64,000 bases of DNA, from positions 12,580,001 through 12,644,000 of the forward strand of contig NC_003070.9 in the NCBI RefSeq assembly GCF_000001735.4, read 5' to 3'. The position numbers and the translations under genes were made by a program. The stretch comes from Arabidopsis thaliana. Lineage: Eukaryota > Streptophyta > Magnoliopsida > Brassicales > Brassicaceae. Below are positions 1 to 12,425 of this stretch, piece after piece. Below the pieces are notes generated by a model, which saw nothing but the letters and a program-made list of their open reading frames with translations, made no database searches and had not been told where the DNA came from. The stretch's first letter is position 1, and each line of letters opens with the position of its first letter.

Positions 1-824
1 GGACAAGAAATTGGACAACTAAGCGTGGCCTCCCCGATGAATATTTCTCTTCGTTATCGTGATACAACTGAAGCTGCTATGAATCCTTCTAGATTGCTAA
101 TGAGCTACCCTGTCCAACCAATGCCCAAACTAAATTACAATAACCAAATGGTTACACAAATAGAAGAAAATATAACAACCAAGGCAGGCACTAATTTTAG
201 GCTGTTTGGAGTCACTCTGGACACTCCTCCGATGATCAAAGATCCCATTAAACAAATTGGCTCGGATATTTCGAAACTTACTGAAAGAAAAAAGTTTGGT
301 CAAAGCCAAACTTTGAGATCACCAATAGAGATCCAAAGCAAGCAGTTCAGTTCTTCTAGGACTTGTACCAAAGTAAGTATAAGATCAATATATTCTTATT
401 CCTTATATATGAAACTTTTTCTCATTGTACTCAACTCACACAATCTTTATATGGAACAGGTTCAAATGCAAGGTGTAACAATAGGAAGAGCTGTGGATTT
501 AAGTGTTCTTAATGGATATGATCAGCTAATACTAGAATTGGAGAAGCTCTTTGATATCAAAGGCCAATTACAAACTCGCAACCAATGGAAAATAGCTTTC
601 ACAGATAGTGACGGGTATGAGATGCTTGTTGGAGACGATCCATGGCCGTGAGTTTCCTTTTTATTTCTATTGATTGAAAGATTAGTTAAAATCTTGAGAG
701 ACATTGATATTTCATTTTTGTGTTGTTTGCATGGAGTGAATTCTGCAAAATGGTGAAGAAGATATTGATATATTCAAAAGAGGAGGTCAAAAACCTGAAG
801 TCCAGTAAGAGTCTCTCAAGTTGA
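1..824 (+). CDS. ARF21: Auxin response factor, 3' part (ARF21-like; 5' end outside window)
   Basis: This is the C-terminal part of an auxin response factor, a nuclear transcription factor that binds auxin-response promoters and pairs with Aux/IAA repressors through its PB1 domain. Coding is open from base 1. Exons are 1-372, 460-647 and 737-824, with GT-AG introns 373-459 (87 bp, readable through in frame) and 648-736; the stop is TGA 822-824. The first exon is the variable middle region, rich in Met, Gln, Asn and Ser. The PB1 domain begins at the second exon. It keeps the basic Lys and Arg (TKV...GR) and the acidic patch ending in GDDPW, and the last exon adds EFCKMVKK. The sequence belongs to the pericentromeric ARF12-15/20-22 cluster. 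ARF21 is chosen because the next genes match the AT1G34420 and AT1G34430 products; a sister ARF is possible. Confidence 0.88.
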
Positions 825-1892
825 ATTAAGAATCAAAACATATTTAATAAAAAGGGGTCAAAAATGTTACCGGTGTCTCGTTCTATTTTTATTTTTCTCT
901 TATTTGTTGTTGCATGCATTTGTATTATGCACTTTTGTTTCCATCGTCCATAAATAAAATAAAATCCCCTTGTTGTCGTGATATTAAGCTTTCTTTCTAA
1001 TTTATACAATCTACATATCACATCTACATTCTAAAAATTTGAGTGTAATATTTATTTTATGATATTTTGAAAAGAAAATTGTGTAACAAGAAGTATATAG
1101 TCATTCAATAAATTAAAGATTATCTTCTACCTATTATTATACTTGCAAAACCGGATATTTTGGAGACATAAACAAATGATACTGTTAAATATGTTATACT
1201 TTTAGTAAATATTTCCTTAAATCTATCACTACAATTGTGTCACCACTCATAACTAGTTAATATATAATGATGGAAAACTAGGGAGTTTGGCCAATTCATA
1301 TTCAAATAAAACTACTAAGTCGAAATTATACATAAACTAAAGTATTGTGTGAATAAATACTTCAACTATCATGATTGGGGAAAAATTCATAAATAAATAA
1401 GTAGAGGCAGAAAAAGATATAAAAGTTATCATAGATCGGGTGTAACGGCATCACGAGTATTCAAATTTTGGTAAAGAGTTTTTTCTTCATTTCACATGCT
1501 TGAATTGTATTAAAACAATCAATGTAGATTGTTTTTTGGGAGATTAAGGAATAAGATACTACTATGTGATTGTTTTTAAAACAGCATCGTCATCTAATTT
1601 TACATATTTTTTCCATATATTAATTTATTTTCCAGTAACGTTTTGATAACCGTAGATAATATGAGCATTTACCATTTGACTAAACTGTTTACGGTGAGTA
1701 TAGCTGTCGAGTAGTCTATTCACCAAGTTTTATGAAAGATCTAAAACAAGGATAAGACTATTTCGTTTATACTATCAATTTCTTTTATAGTGGTATTTCT
1801 GATTCATCAAGCAACCATCGAGCAGTTCTAGCCCTCAACAGTAGTCATCTACTACGAAGACATCAATGAGTTAACTACCACCTTAATCATAT
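825..1892. other. AT-rich intergenic sequence
   Basis: 3' flank of the ARF gene. I see no open frame with a recognisable family, no structured RNA and no clear terminal repeats. It ends at the 8-bp target duplication of the hAT-like element. Confidence 0.6.
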
Positions 1893-2954
1893 GTTTACAT
1901 TAGGCCTGGGAGTTCGGAAATAACCGAGAAAACCGAACCGATCAAACCGAAATTTTCGGTTATCGGCGTAAACCGAACAGAATCCACGTAACCGATCGGC
2001 AAAATTAATTTGGGTAATCGGATTTCGGTTCGGGTCGGTTCGGTAACCGGAAGCGATCGGTTTTACCTAAACCGAGAATCTGCAGCCATATATAAAGATT
2101 ATGGGTCATTAACCCTAATTTAGTCTCAATTTTTTGGATCTGCGCTGCCTCTTACGAAACTCAAATAGAGAGTTCTTCTTCTTCCTTTACCAAATCCATA
2201 ATCAGTCCATAACCAGCCTAACGTTTCTTCTCCATCATGAATTCATCATCTTCAACTTGCTCTTTCATTCTCTCAAATCTCAATCTTTGTTAGCTCTTCT
2301 CTATTCTCGTTAATCGTATCTTCGTCTGATTCTTTGATGATTGCTCGCTAAGCTTTCCTTATCACCAAAATCATGGATTCATTGGTAATTCTCTAGATCC
2401 TATTGATTTTCATCGGATTTTCAATTTTTATAGTTTTATTTTTCTAATTTTCTCAATTTAAATGATAGATTGCATGTGGTTATGATTATGATCTCGTTGG
2501 TGGTAGTTTTTTTTGAGGTTAGAGAGATTGGCCGTCGCCGTCCGTCGCTGCCTCACCGTCAACAAATGTATCGAAAACCCTAATTGTTAATGGGTTTGGG
2601 CTTTGTAAACTTTTTATTGGGTATGTAAATGTTAATGGGTTTGGGCTTTGTAAATGTTTTGTTGGGTATGTAAATGCAGTTTAATAATAATGAGTTTGGG
2701 CTTTATTTAAGCCTATTATCCATATTTTATTTGTAATTCGGGTCAAATTACCCGAAATAGAAAAAATAAACAATTTAATTCGGAATTAATTTTATACCCT
2801 TAAACCGAACCGAATTACCCGAGTACCGATTGACCCGAACCGAAGTTAATTTCGGTTCAATTCAGGAGAATTTTTCAAAAACCGAATTTTCTCAAAACCG
2901 ATTAACCCGACCCGAATAACCCGACTCTACCGAACTCCCAGGGCTAGTTTACAT
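1893..2954. mobile_element. Non-autonomous hAT-like DNA transposon, 1046 bp
   Basis: The element runs from 1901 to 2946. Its termini are inverted repeats: TAGGCCTGGGAGTTCGG at the left and the reverse complement TAGCCCTGGGAGTTCGG at the right (one mismatch). It is flanked by a perfect 8-bp direct repeat GTTTACAT (1893-1900 and 2947-2954), the target duplication length of hAT elements. Both subterminal regions (about 1915-2070 and 2795-2940) are packed with AACCGAACC/CGGTT motifs in both orientations, as expected for transposase-binding iterons. No transposase frame is present. The interior (about 2140-2580) has CT-rich stretches and an AAAACCCTAA box at 2574, resembling a plant 5' leader, so it may carry captured promoter sequence. 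Confidence 0.85.
2586..2676. repeat. 45-bp tandem duplication inside the hAT-like element
   Basis: Two adjacent copies, each starting GTTAATGGGTTTGGGCTTTG and ending near GGGTATGTAAAT (2586-2630 and 2631-2676). A degenerate third piece (GAGTTTGGGCTTTA) follows near 2691. Confidence 0.8.
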
Positions 2955-4586
2955 CCGTGAAAATACCCCAACCCATATGATTACGTAAATTGCTGATTTA
3001 CTCATCTAACACTCTACCACAAACCAATGTATGAACATTCACGAACTCCATAGCAAGAATTCGAGAATCATTGGAGGTGGTTCAGTGTCCCTCTTACCTT
3101 CTTCTTTGTCGGCTTCCTTCTTTGTAACAATGAGGGCTCTCAGCAGCTTACTCTCATTTCTCTCCCTCTTCCCCCCTCCTCCCCCCAAAAAAAAATTTTC
3201 ATTCATATCTATTTATAGGGTCGAGTCTTACTCGTCCATCAACTCTGATTTGCATTTTCTCATCACACTTTCAGTATCGTTTTCTTTCTTGATTATGCAT
3301 TAGTTATTAATTCTTTTTCTTTTCATATACCAACATAACAGTTTATAAGTTATCGGCGTTCATCTCAAAATTTCATCTTGTGCTTAAACAATTATTTATA
3401 TTTTTTAACTGATAATTGAAAACACATGTAACAAAACGTCACAAGGTATGGTGACTATCTACTTACCCAGTTGGTGATTATTTGTTTAATGTGTGTTTTT
3501 ATCATATATTTGCTCGTGTTAGTTTGTTTTCGTCATTTCTTTTGATGCTCTATCTAGTTTCACTGAGCTTGTGTTTCTATTTTTTATTTATATATCTTCA
3601 TGTACTTTATTTTCCAAGCTTGCTATTTGGGTTTCTTCGAATATAAACTATCTTCTTGTATCTTTCTAGTTTAAATCAAAAAGTTAGTGCACAAAAACAT
3701 ATATATTTAAAAACTATATATTAGTTGGAAAGTAGAAAATGTTAGTAATTGAAGTGTCTTTTTAGTTTTTTTTCATTTTCTTTACATAAGAAACAATCTT
3801 TTCATCTTTTAAGTCTTTCTTATCTTCAGTTTTGAGAATATTATATGATTTCAAATATTTCTTCAATTGTTAGTGGTGATATTGAATCATTTTTATGCTC
3901 TTTTTCAATATCATGGTTTTCAAGTATTTCATAAGCCACGAAACGTATCAATTAGTTATGTTATAGATAAAGAACATATCACATATACTCGTTTTTTTTA
4001 TTTTAAGGATACGTGAGTATTACATATTTTTTACTTCAAACAAATACCAGTAGGTTTATTTCTAGAAAATACTACTAATAACTAAACTTGCATGATTAGT
4101 CAATATAATATATTTTCTGAAACATGCTTGACAATTTTTTTATATCTCTAGCCTTTAAAACTCCTAAAATTTATATATTATAATCAATAAGAATTATTTA
4201 AACATTTTCTTTGAAATTTCCAAGGCTTATTTTTTCATTTTTTCTGAACAATTGAATGATTAGAGAGACTTTAGAGTTCTCCATGATTTTCTTTCTATAT
4301 AGAGAACAAAACAAAACTTGTATTATGGTCAACAAAAGAGAACCCACTTTTATTATTAAAAAAAAAGGATGGAAAAAAAAGAGTTAAAAACAAAGAGTGA
4401 TGACGTGGCAGAACAGAAAATCTCAAAACACATGAAAAACGTATCAGTCAAGTCAACTCCTTCGACCCAATCAACACGACACACTATTCACTGTAGTAAT
4501 TTCTCTTCACTTTCCGTGACCTCTCTTTTTCCATTTTCTCAGCACTCTCTACTCGTTAAGCTTTTCATCTTTTTTGCTTGAAAGCA
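2955..4586. other. Upstream intergenic region and 5' leader of the LRR receptor-like kinase gene
   Basis: AT-rich sequence with no recognisable gene. A short C-tract then A-tract (about 3168-3197) lies in a pyrimidine-rich stretch. Sequence just before 4587 is CT-rich, as in plant 5' leaders. No promoter element can be assigned with confidence. Confidence 0.5.
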
Positions 4587-7570
4587 ATGTTCACTGGGGT
4601 CAAAAAGATGAAGAAGATACATGTTCCTCCAGAAACAGGCAAGTTCATGTTCTGTCTCTTCTTCAGCTTCTTATCTTGTTGCCATGTATGTTTCTCTGAG
4701 TTGTCGTTGAACCAGACAAACACAATGATCGAACTCTCTAGTTTCCTTAATATCTCGGATTGGAATCTTCCTGGTTCTGAGAGGAATCCATGTTCATGGA
4801 ACGGTGTTCTCTGCAGCTTACCAGACAATAGCTCTGTGATTAGCCTGTCTCTCTCTAACTTTGATCTCTCCAATTCTTCCTTCTTACCACTTGTCTGCAA
4901 TCTCCAGACTTTGGAGTCTCTTGATGTCTCCAACAACAGATTGAGCTCAATCCCAGAAGGGTTCGTTACAAATTGCGAAAGACTCATTGCTCTGAAGCAT
5001 CTGAACTTCAGCACGAACAAGTTTTCTACTTCCCCTGGTTTCCGCGGTTTCTCCAAATTGGCGGTTCTTGATTTCTCTCACAACGTGTTGAGTGGGAACG
5101 TTGGAGACTATGGTTTTGATGGGTTGGTTCAGTTGAGGAGTTTGAATCTTAGCTTCAACAGATTAACTGGTTCTGTTCCGGTTCATTTGACCAAAAGTCT
5201 AGAGAAGCTTGAGGTTTCAGATAATAGTTTGAGCGGTACTATTCCCGAAGGCATCAAAGATTATCAAGAACTAACGCTGATAGATCTCAGTGATAATCAG
5301 CTTAACGGCTCTATCCCGAGTTCGTTGGGAAACCTCTCCAAGTTAGAAAGTTTACTTCTCTCCAACAACTATCTTAGTGGACTAATCCCAGAATCACTTT
5401 CAAGCATCCAGACATTGCGTCGGTTTGCAGCGAACCGTAACCGATTCACGGGAGAAATTCCATCAGGGCTCACAAAACACCTCGAGAACTTAGATCTCAG
5501 TTTCAACAGTTTAGCGGGGTCGATTCCAGGTGACCTTTTGTCGCAGCTTAAACTCGTCTCTGTGGATCTGTCATCTAATCAACTTGTTGGATGGATACCA
5601 CAAAGCATTTCGTCTAGCCTGGTTAGGCTAAGACTAGGAAGCAATAAGCTAACAGGGTCAGTACCCTCTGTTGCGTTTGAATCGCTGCAGCTCCTAACGT
5701 ATCTGGAGATGGACAACAACAGTTTAACTGGCTTCATACCTCCTTCATTTGGAAATCTTGTGAGCTTGAATCTCCTGAACTTGGCTATGAACGAGTTCAC
5801 CGGGATCTTACCTCCTGCATTTGGAAACCTTAGCAGGCTTCAAGTGATAAAACTACAGCAAAACAAGCTTACGGGAGAAATACCAGATACAATCGCATTT
5901 TTGAGTAACCTCTTGATTCTTAACATCAGCTGCAATTCTCTAAGTGGATCCATACCGCCTTCGCTTTCTCAGCTAAAGAGGCTTTCCAACATGAACTTGC
6001 AAGGCAACAATCTGAATGGTACCATACCTGATAACATTCAAAATCTGGAGGATTTGATAGAACTTCAGCTGGGACAAAACCAGCTACGAGGGAGGATCCC
6101 AGTAATGCCACGAAAGTTGCAAATTTCCTTAAATCTCAGCTACAACTTGTTTGAAGGATCTATCCCTACTACATTGTCTGAACTTGACCGCTTGGAAGTT
6201 CTTGATCTGTCAAATAACAACTTCTCCGGCGAAATACCTAATTTCCTGAGCAGATTAATGTCCCTTACACAGCTCATACTCTCCAACAATCAGCTTACCG
6301 GAAATATTCCAAGGTTCACCCATAATGTTTCAGTCGATGTCAGAGGAAACCCTGGGGTTAAGTTGAAAACTGAGAACGAAGTCTCTATCCAGAGAAATCC
6401 ATCAGGGAAAAGCAAACTAGTTATGATTGTAATATTTGTCTCCCTTGGAGTTCTTGCTCTGCTTACAGGGATCATAACTGTCACCGTGCTGAAATTTTCA
6501 AGGCGCTGCAAGGGGATTAACAACATGCAGGTCGACCCAGATGAAGAAGGGTCAACTGTTCTCCCTGAGGTAATTCATGGAAAGCTTCTCACTTCAAACG
6601 CTCTACATAGATCAAACATCAACTTCGCCAAAGCTGTGGAAGCTGTTGCGCATCCAGAACATGGTCTGCATCAGACAATGTTCTGGAGTTACTACAGAGT
6701 TGTCATGCCCTCTGGTTCGAGTTACTTCATCAAAAAACTTAACACAAGAGACAGGGTTTTCCAGCAAGCGAGTAGTGAGCAACTAGAGGTAGAGCTAGAG
6801 ATGTTGGGCAAGCTACATCACACAAACGTAATGGTTCCACTAGCTTATGTCCTCTATTCAGAAGGATGCTTACTCATCTATGACTTTTCTCACACATGTA
6901 CACTTTACGAGATTCTACACAACCATAGCAGTGGTGTGGTTGATTGGACAAGCAGGTATAGTATTGCGGTTGGCATAGCTCAGGGAATCTCTTACTTGCA
7001 TGGATCCGAATCCAGCGGTCGTGATCCAATCCTTCTACCAGATCTGTCTAGTAAAAAAATACTACTCAAGTCGCTCACTGAGCCTCTAGTAGGGGACATT
7101 GAACTGTTCAAGGTAATCGATCCTTCCAAAAGCAACAGCAGCCTCTCAGCAGTTGCAGGCACCATCGGCTACATTCCACCAGGTGAACACATTATACAAA
7201 ACTTATATGGGCTTGTCTGAGAAACAACAGCTCTCTTAATCTTTCACTTTTGATCACTTCATCAGAGTATGCTTACACGATGAGGGTGACAATGGCTGGG
7301 AACGTCTACAGCTTTGGGGTGATTCTTTTAGAGTTGTTAACTGGAAGGCCAGCTGTAAGTGAAGGAAGAGATTTGGCTAAGTGGGTGCAGAGCCATTCGA
7401 GCCATCAAGAGCAGCAGAACAACATTCTTGATCTCAGAGTGAGCAAAACATCAACTGTAGCAACAAAGCAGATGCTCCGTGCCCTCGGTGTTGCTCTTGC
7501 CTGCATAAACATCTCTCCTGGGGCAAGACCAAAGATGAAGACTGTTCTACGGATGCTCACAAGACTCTAA
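4587..7570 (+). CDS. LRR receptor-like kinase with degenerate kinase domain (probable pseudokinase)
   Basis: Plasma-membrane receptor-like protein, 966 residues from exons 4587-7182 and 7266-7570 (GT-AG intron 7183-7265; stop TAA 7568-7570). I take the ATG at 4587; the frame is open a little further upstream but without another ATG, and a second Met lies at residue 8. A hydrophobic signal segment lies near residues 22-40. About twenty LRR units of the LxxLxLxxNxLxGxIP type follow to about residue 590, and a transmembrane helix spans about 610-632. The cytoplasmic domain (about 680-966) resembles the PXC3/TDR-related LRR class. The ATP-binding Lys is kept (K716), but the Gly-rich loop is absent, HRD reads LPD (Asp819) and DFG reads DIE (837-839). 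YIPPEYAYTM and VYSFGVILLELLTGR are intact. It probably signals without phosphotransfer. By position it is AT1G34420. Confidence 0.92.
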
Positions 7571-8026
7571 TTAAAAGTGTCAGATGCATGATATGTAAAT
7601 TTTTGCTTGTTACTGTATCTGTATGTATAAGCAGCATAGAGATTAGAGAGGTTTCTTTCCTCTGACAGACTATCATCTGCATCTCCATTTTTGAGATGCT
7701 GAGAGAAACAGGAAAGATGTAATGCATTCACAGTTGTAGTTTGAAAATTATCAGTCCATATAAGATTCATGTTATTAATCATGCTAAAGTTATCAGTTCA
7801 TATAAGATTCATCGCATGAAGTGGATATATATGAAGTCAGTAGCAAAATCATGTGGGACGGCCTTTCCATGCAGAAAATGTTGCAGAAGATATATCTCAA
7901 ACAAAGAAATGATTATGTTTAATCTTAAAAGGTTTGTTCTATCAAAGAAACTGATTACCGCAGAAATACAAGCTCCCATGGAATCAAAAGCAGAGAAGAC
8001 TGGGATGCGAAAAGCAGTAATTTGGC
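7571..8026. other. Convergent 3' intergenic region
   Basis: Lies between the stop codons of the LRR kinase gene (+) and the plastid E2 gene (-), so it holds both 3' untranslated regions. It contains an imperfect direct repeat of about 24 bp built on ATCAGTTCATATAAGATTCA (near 7749 and 7793). No separate gene is supported. Confidence 0.6.
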
Positions 8027-10084
8027 CTAGAATGTAAGGTCCTTTGGGTCCTCAATAATGCTTGCCAATGTTTGCAAGAACTGTGCAAGATCAGCACCAT
8101 AGATGACACGATGATCTGCCGTCACATTCACCTGTGGGTTTGCAAGTGACCAGTCATCATTAACAAGTTCCCAGGAAAACTCGAGACGTTTTCATGAAGA
8201 CAAAAAGGAGAAGAGGAACAAGTTCTAACGATGGTTGATAATAACATTTACCTGCATCTGGTTTTTCATGCCAATGCGGCCGTCTTTAGTTGCAACCACT
8301 GAAGGTTGAGATGCTCCGACAGCCATAATCGCTCCCTTCATTGATCAAAGACAAGAAAACCAATGAGCTGTTATCCTTAGCATAATTATTAGGCTAAAAG
8401 ACATAACCAAGATACAAACTAAAATACACGCATAAAGGTAAAAGCACTAACTGTTCCAGGGGGTAGAATAGCATCAAACCGATCAACGCCAAACATTCCT
8501 AGGTTAGAGAGAGTGAAGGTACCTGCAATTACCCGGAAGGGAAATAAAAACAACAAGACTCAAACAATCTAGTTGAAGGATTACTCAAACTCAAATCACT
8601 TCAATATTCTAGTAGTAGGATTACCAGTGTTGTACTCCTGAGGCTGCAGCTGCTTGGCTCGAGCCTTATCAACCAATTCTTTCCATTTTCTAGATAACGA
8701 ATAAATGTCAACCTGTTTACAAAAGATAGAACAACCCACTGATACCGGTTTTGAATACAGAGTAAACTCAAAATCTCTTATAAAGCATACAAAAGAAAAG
8801 AACCTTATCAGCGTTCTGAAGCACCGGAGTGATCAAACCACCATCAATAGCAACAGCAACAGCAACGTTGATGCTACTATTATACACAAAACTGTTACCA
8901 TCTCTACAAGACGAGTTTACAACTGGATGTTTCGCCAGTGCAAGTGCAGTTGCCTTTGCTAAAAGTGCCGTCATTGTCACACCTTTCGACTTAATCTAAA
9001 CAAACCAAACACAAAATGTGAACCAAATCAACATTTACACTTACAGTTTGTAACTAGTGTATGCTTCTGATGCACATCATAAGATACTATCATTTATAAT
9101 TCAACTAGCTATCTCTCATAATCTCATCCCAAAGTTCAAAACTTCATCAAGCAACTATTATCACAATCAATGGAATCTCCAGTCTACTCTATCATACCAA
9201 CCAAACGGATTTCAAAACACACTCACCTTCTTGTAGAGAGCATCAAGAGCATCCGTACTAATCGTGTAACCGACTCTAAAAGTAGGAACACCAAGACTCT
9301 CCACCATATTCCTACTCACAGCCCCCTGCATTGTCGTAAAAGGAACCACCGATCCCAACTCCACACCAGGAGCTGCCACTACCTCCTTAACAGCAACAGC
9401 AGCTTGAACTCCTCCTCCAGCAGCAACCGCCTCAACATCTTTAGCCACAATCCTTCCCATCGGTCCACTTCCAACTAAACCAGCCAATTCAACCTTCAAC
9501 TCCTTAGCTAACTTCTTAGCATAAGGAGACGCCACAATCCTCTTCCCTCCTTCAGACGCCGGATGCACCGCAGACGCCGCCACCGCCTTAATGGACACCG
9601 GAGCAGCTGCAACCTTCTTCTCAACACTCACAGGTGCTTCAACTGCAGCCGTGGGAGGAGAAGCCGGAGGAGCCTTAGAATCACCACCACCACCACCACC
9701 AGAAGCTTTAGCTTTAGCATCAGCAATCTCATCTTCAGTTTCAGCTAACAAAGCAATAGCAGAACCAACAGGAGCAACACCACCTTCTTCAACCATGATT
9801 GCAGCTAGATAACCATCATAGAAAGTCTCAACATCCATATCAGCTTTATCAGATTCAACAACAACAACACTCTCTCCTTTGTTGAGTTTATCGCCTTCTG
9901 ATTTAACCCAAGAGACGATTTTGCCTTCGGTCATCGTGGAACTTAGTGCAGGCATGAAGATTTCTCGGATCTTTGCTTGAATTGGGATGATTCTGGGCTT
10001 TACCCGGAAACCCGTAACGGAAGATCGTGTTTTTGTGGGGAGGGAAACTGAAGGTAAGAAGGGTGTTTGGAGAAGACGAGACAT
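8027..10084 (-). CDS. EMB3003: Plastid dihydrolipoyl acetyltransferase (E2 of plastid pyruvate dehydrogenase)
   Basis: E2 core of the plastid pyruvate dehydrogenase complex. It transfers acetyl groups from lipoamide to CoA, making acetyl-CoA for fatty acid synthesis. Exons on the minus strand, in order, are 10084-9227, 8995-8804, 8712-8625, 8522-8452, 8335-8252 and 8131-8027, giving 465 residues. The ATG at 10084 begins MSRLLQTPF; an upstream in-frame extension has no ATG. Domains: transit peptide (about 1-38); lipoyl domain with ESDKADMD and lipoyl Lys80; a Gly/Ala/Pro-rich linker (about 121-180); peripheral-subunit-binding domain (ASPYAKKLAKEL, about 185-218); catalytic domain to the end. 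The active-site His is His438 in DHRVIYG, where most E2 enzymes have DHRVxDG; the Tyr is shared by other plant plastid E2s as I recall them. Every exon-phase join was checked and stays in frame. By sequence memory this is AT1G34430. Confidence 0.97.
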
Positions 10085-10320
10085 TTTTCGAATTTCGTTA
10101 ATCGCAATGCGAGAGAGAGAGAGAGATAGAGAGAAATGAGATATAAGAAGAGTGAAGAAGCTCCTCGGAATTATCGAAGAGCAGGCGGAGTTTGCCAACT
10201 AATTTACCGGTGACGATCACTGTGTGACTCTTACTAGTGTATTGAAGGTGTGATACACGCGCGTTTTTGTTGTTGGGTATTGGGCTTTTTTCGAAGGCCC
10301 AATAGAGAACTATTCTGTAA
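10085..10320 (-). promoter_or_regulatory. 5' leader and proximal promoter of the plastid E2 gene
   Basis: On the gene's strand this region carries a CT-rich tract just before the ATG (GA repeat on the plus strand at about 10110-10127). Further upstream a TGGGCTT motif and a facing AAGGCCCA motif lie at about 10279-10302. Such TGGGCY (site II) motifs are common in promoters of housekeeping and organelle-protein genes. No TATA box is evident. Confidence 0.45.
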
Positions 10321-11963
10321 TCTTTTTAAAACCTTTAACCACATGTTAAGTTTTTTTACCATACACATTTTTCGCCCTGATTTTATAGTTTTTTACAGTT
10401 TTCATATAAGATTATCTCCAATGTAAATCTCTATTTTTCTCTGTAAAATAAAGCATGATTTCTCTCTTATGTATTATTTTATATGTTATTCTATTTTTAG
10501 AAGAAAATTTCATAAAAGAAAATTAAGGAGAAACTTATATTTTGTGTTTTAAAAAAATTTCGGTATACAAATTTGTTTGATGTTTGATCCATTATAAATA
10601 TTGAATTTAAAGATAAATATAATTTTTAATATATTTCTTTGGTAAATGATAAATAATCTGGACAGTTGCAGAATATTAGTGTATAATACTTATAATATTA
10701 TTTAGGGGTTATTGTCAAAAGAGGATGTTTTTTGATAAAAATTTTGATTTTGAGGCTTTTGTGTATGATCTTTGAAAAAGAGTAGTTTTGATAGGGCGAT
10801 TTGATCATTTTACCCCTGAATAATCTCATCATCTTCTCTCATCATCTTCTTGCACGCTCCTCTTCTTTTAAATCCAATTTTTTTTCCAAATCTCATATTC
10901 TTAAAATCTATTCTAACTAAAAACATTCATTGATTCACAATAATTAAACCCTAAAGATGATAGTATTTATGAAACCAAAGCAAAAAATTAAACGAACGAA
11001 ATGAAATCATCTTGCAAATGAAGAAGAAGGTGAATAGTAAAAACAGAGTTTCAGATTTGTGGCAGATCTGCAATCGAGTATTCGAAATCAAAGCTTTTCA
11101 ATAATCATTTGCGTCCTCACTATTCACCATTAATGATATTTTGTTTATTGGAAGAGAATTCCATTCAAAAACTAAACCCTAATGATTATTGTAAAGGGAA
11201 CCCAAGCAAAAAAAATCAAACGCACATTGATAAGTTTCTGAGATAGAATCTGATGATAAAGAGGAAGATCAGAGAAAAGAAAAAGAAACTGAGCCATCTC
11301 TCTCATGATTCACGGCCGCCGACGCCGTTCGTTACCATTGAAGGAGCTCATCTTAAGGGACAAAACCAATCAACTATCGTCACCGGAGCTAGCCCCGCTT
11401 CAATCACGTTGTAAAAAATCAATTGATCTGCAGAGAGAGAAAGAGATTTGATGGAAACGGAGACAGATCCAGTTGTTAATGGCGATGATGATGGCGTCGG
11501 TGGTTACGTTGGTGATGATGATGATGAGGGTTGATAACGACGACGACGACAACACAAAAAAGTCATACAATTTTTATTTGTTTTTGTGGTTTTTTAGACA
11601 AATAAGTCTATTATTTATGATTATTTATCGAATATCTAATAAAATGCCAAAAATTGTTTGCTTCAACGAATAATTTAGGAGTCCATTAATGAATAACATG
11701 ACAATTTTGTTTTGGGCCGAAACCCACAAAACTTTCTTCAGATCATTTCACATATTGATTGATTTTTGTATTTTATTGAAAAGATAAATGTTTATTTACC
11801 TGAATAGATAATTCTAGAAGAAACCTTGTCTTTTCTTCTTCTCTAAACAAACACACACCAAAATAAAATCAAACGGTTGTTCGTAGTATGAATCACTTGC
11901 AATTTGTTTTGATAATCAATACACTATGACACCGTTTATCATCTGTTAATCGCTAATCTGAAA
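10321..11963. other. Gene-poor intergenic sequence
   Basis: No gene is supported. A stretch at about 10705-11470 looks like noncoding repeat sequence. It has purine-rich segments and two loosely related blocks (AATTAAACCCTAAAGATGA near 10941; AACTAAACCCTAATGATTA near 11170). A short frame at 11479-11672 starts with repeated ATG/GAT triplets (Met/Asp-rich) and may correspond to a hypothetical gene annotated between EMB3003 and CYCB1;5. I cannot support it as coding. Confidence 0.4.
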
Positions 11964-12425
11964 TTTTTTTTTTTTTTTTTTTTAAATTTTTACTAGAAAA
12001 ACATAACATATATGATAAATGCCGAGAAGGGGTACGCAAACCTGAAACAGAAACAAACAAGGCCGAGGCCCGAAACAAGAGGACGCAGCCCCCGCAGCAA
12101 GAGGAAGGTCCAAACACAAAGTGAACCCAATGAAACCAAGCCTACAAAAGAAACAACAACTGAAAATGTCATTGGGATAAGGAGAACCAAGTGGCGAGGA
12201 GGGTCAAGGCAGGAGGGGTGGATCTCTGAGCCCTAGAAAGAGGATCAAGCCTTGTCCTAACTATCATCTTGATTTCCTTAATGATAGAAGTAGTAGGACG
12301 TGAAGTAGCGGAGTGAAGACGTTGGTTCCTCTCCCGCCAAATGAAGTACAATGAGGCTGGAAAAATTAGCTTGAGGATGAGAGTGATATTCCTGTTTCTA
12401 GCAGCTAAGCTGGAATTTTACAAAG
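11964..12425 (-). mobile_element. 5'-truncated LINE (non-LTR retrotransposon) 3' end
   Basis: On the minus strand a frame of about 75 residues (12400-12169) reads LYFIWRERNQRLHS and then IIKEIKMIVRTRLDPL, the C-terminal tail found after the zinc-binding reverse transcriptase domain in plant LINEs. It ends at stop 12169-12171, followed by a 3' UTR and a run of about 20 T on the plus strand (11964-11983). That run is the poly(A) tail in the element's orientation. Everything upstream of the tail domain is missing, as usual for 5'-truncated insertions. I found no clean target duplication. Confidence 0.8.

Noticed and set aside
3031..3303. 90-codon open frame with a Pro and Lys run
   Set aside because: No domain, low-complexity composition around a C/A tract, no splice or promoter context; treated as chance.
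4565..5056. Long minus-strand frame opposite the LRR gene
   Set aside because: It is a shadow of the repetitive LRR coding strand; the plus-strand reading gives clear family motifs.
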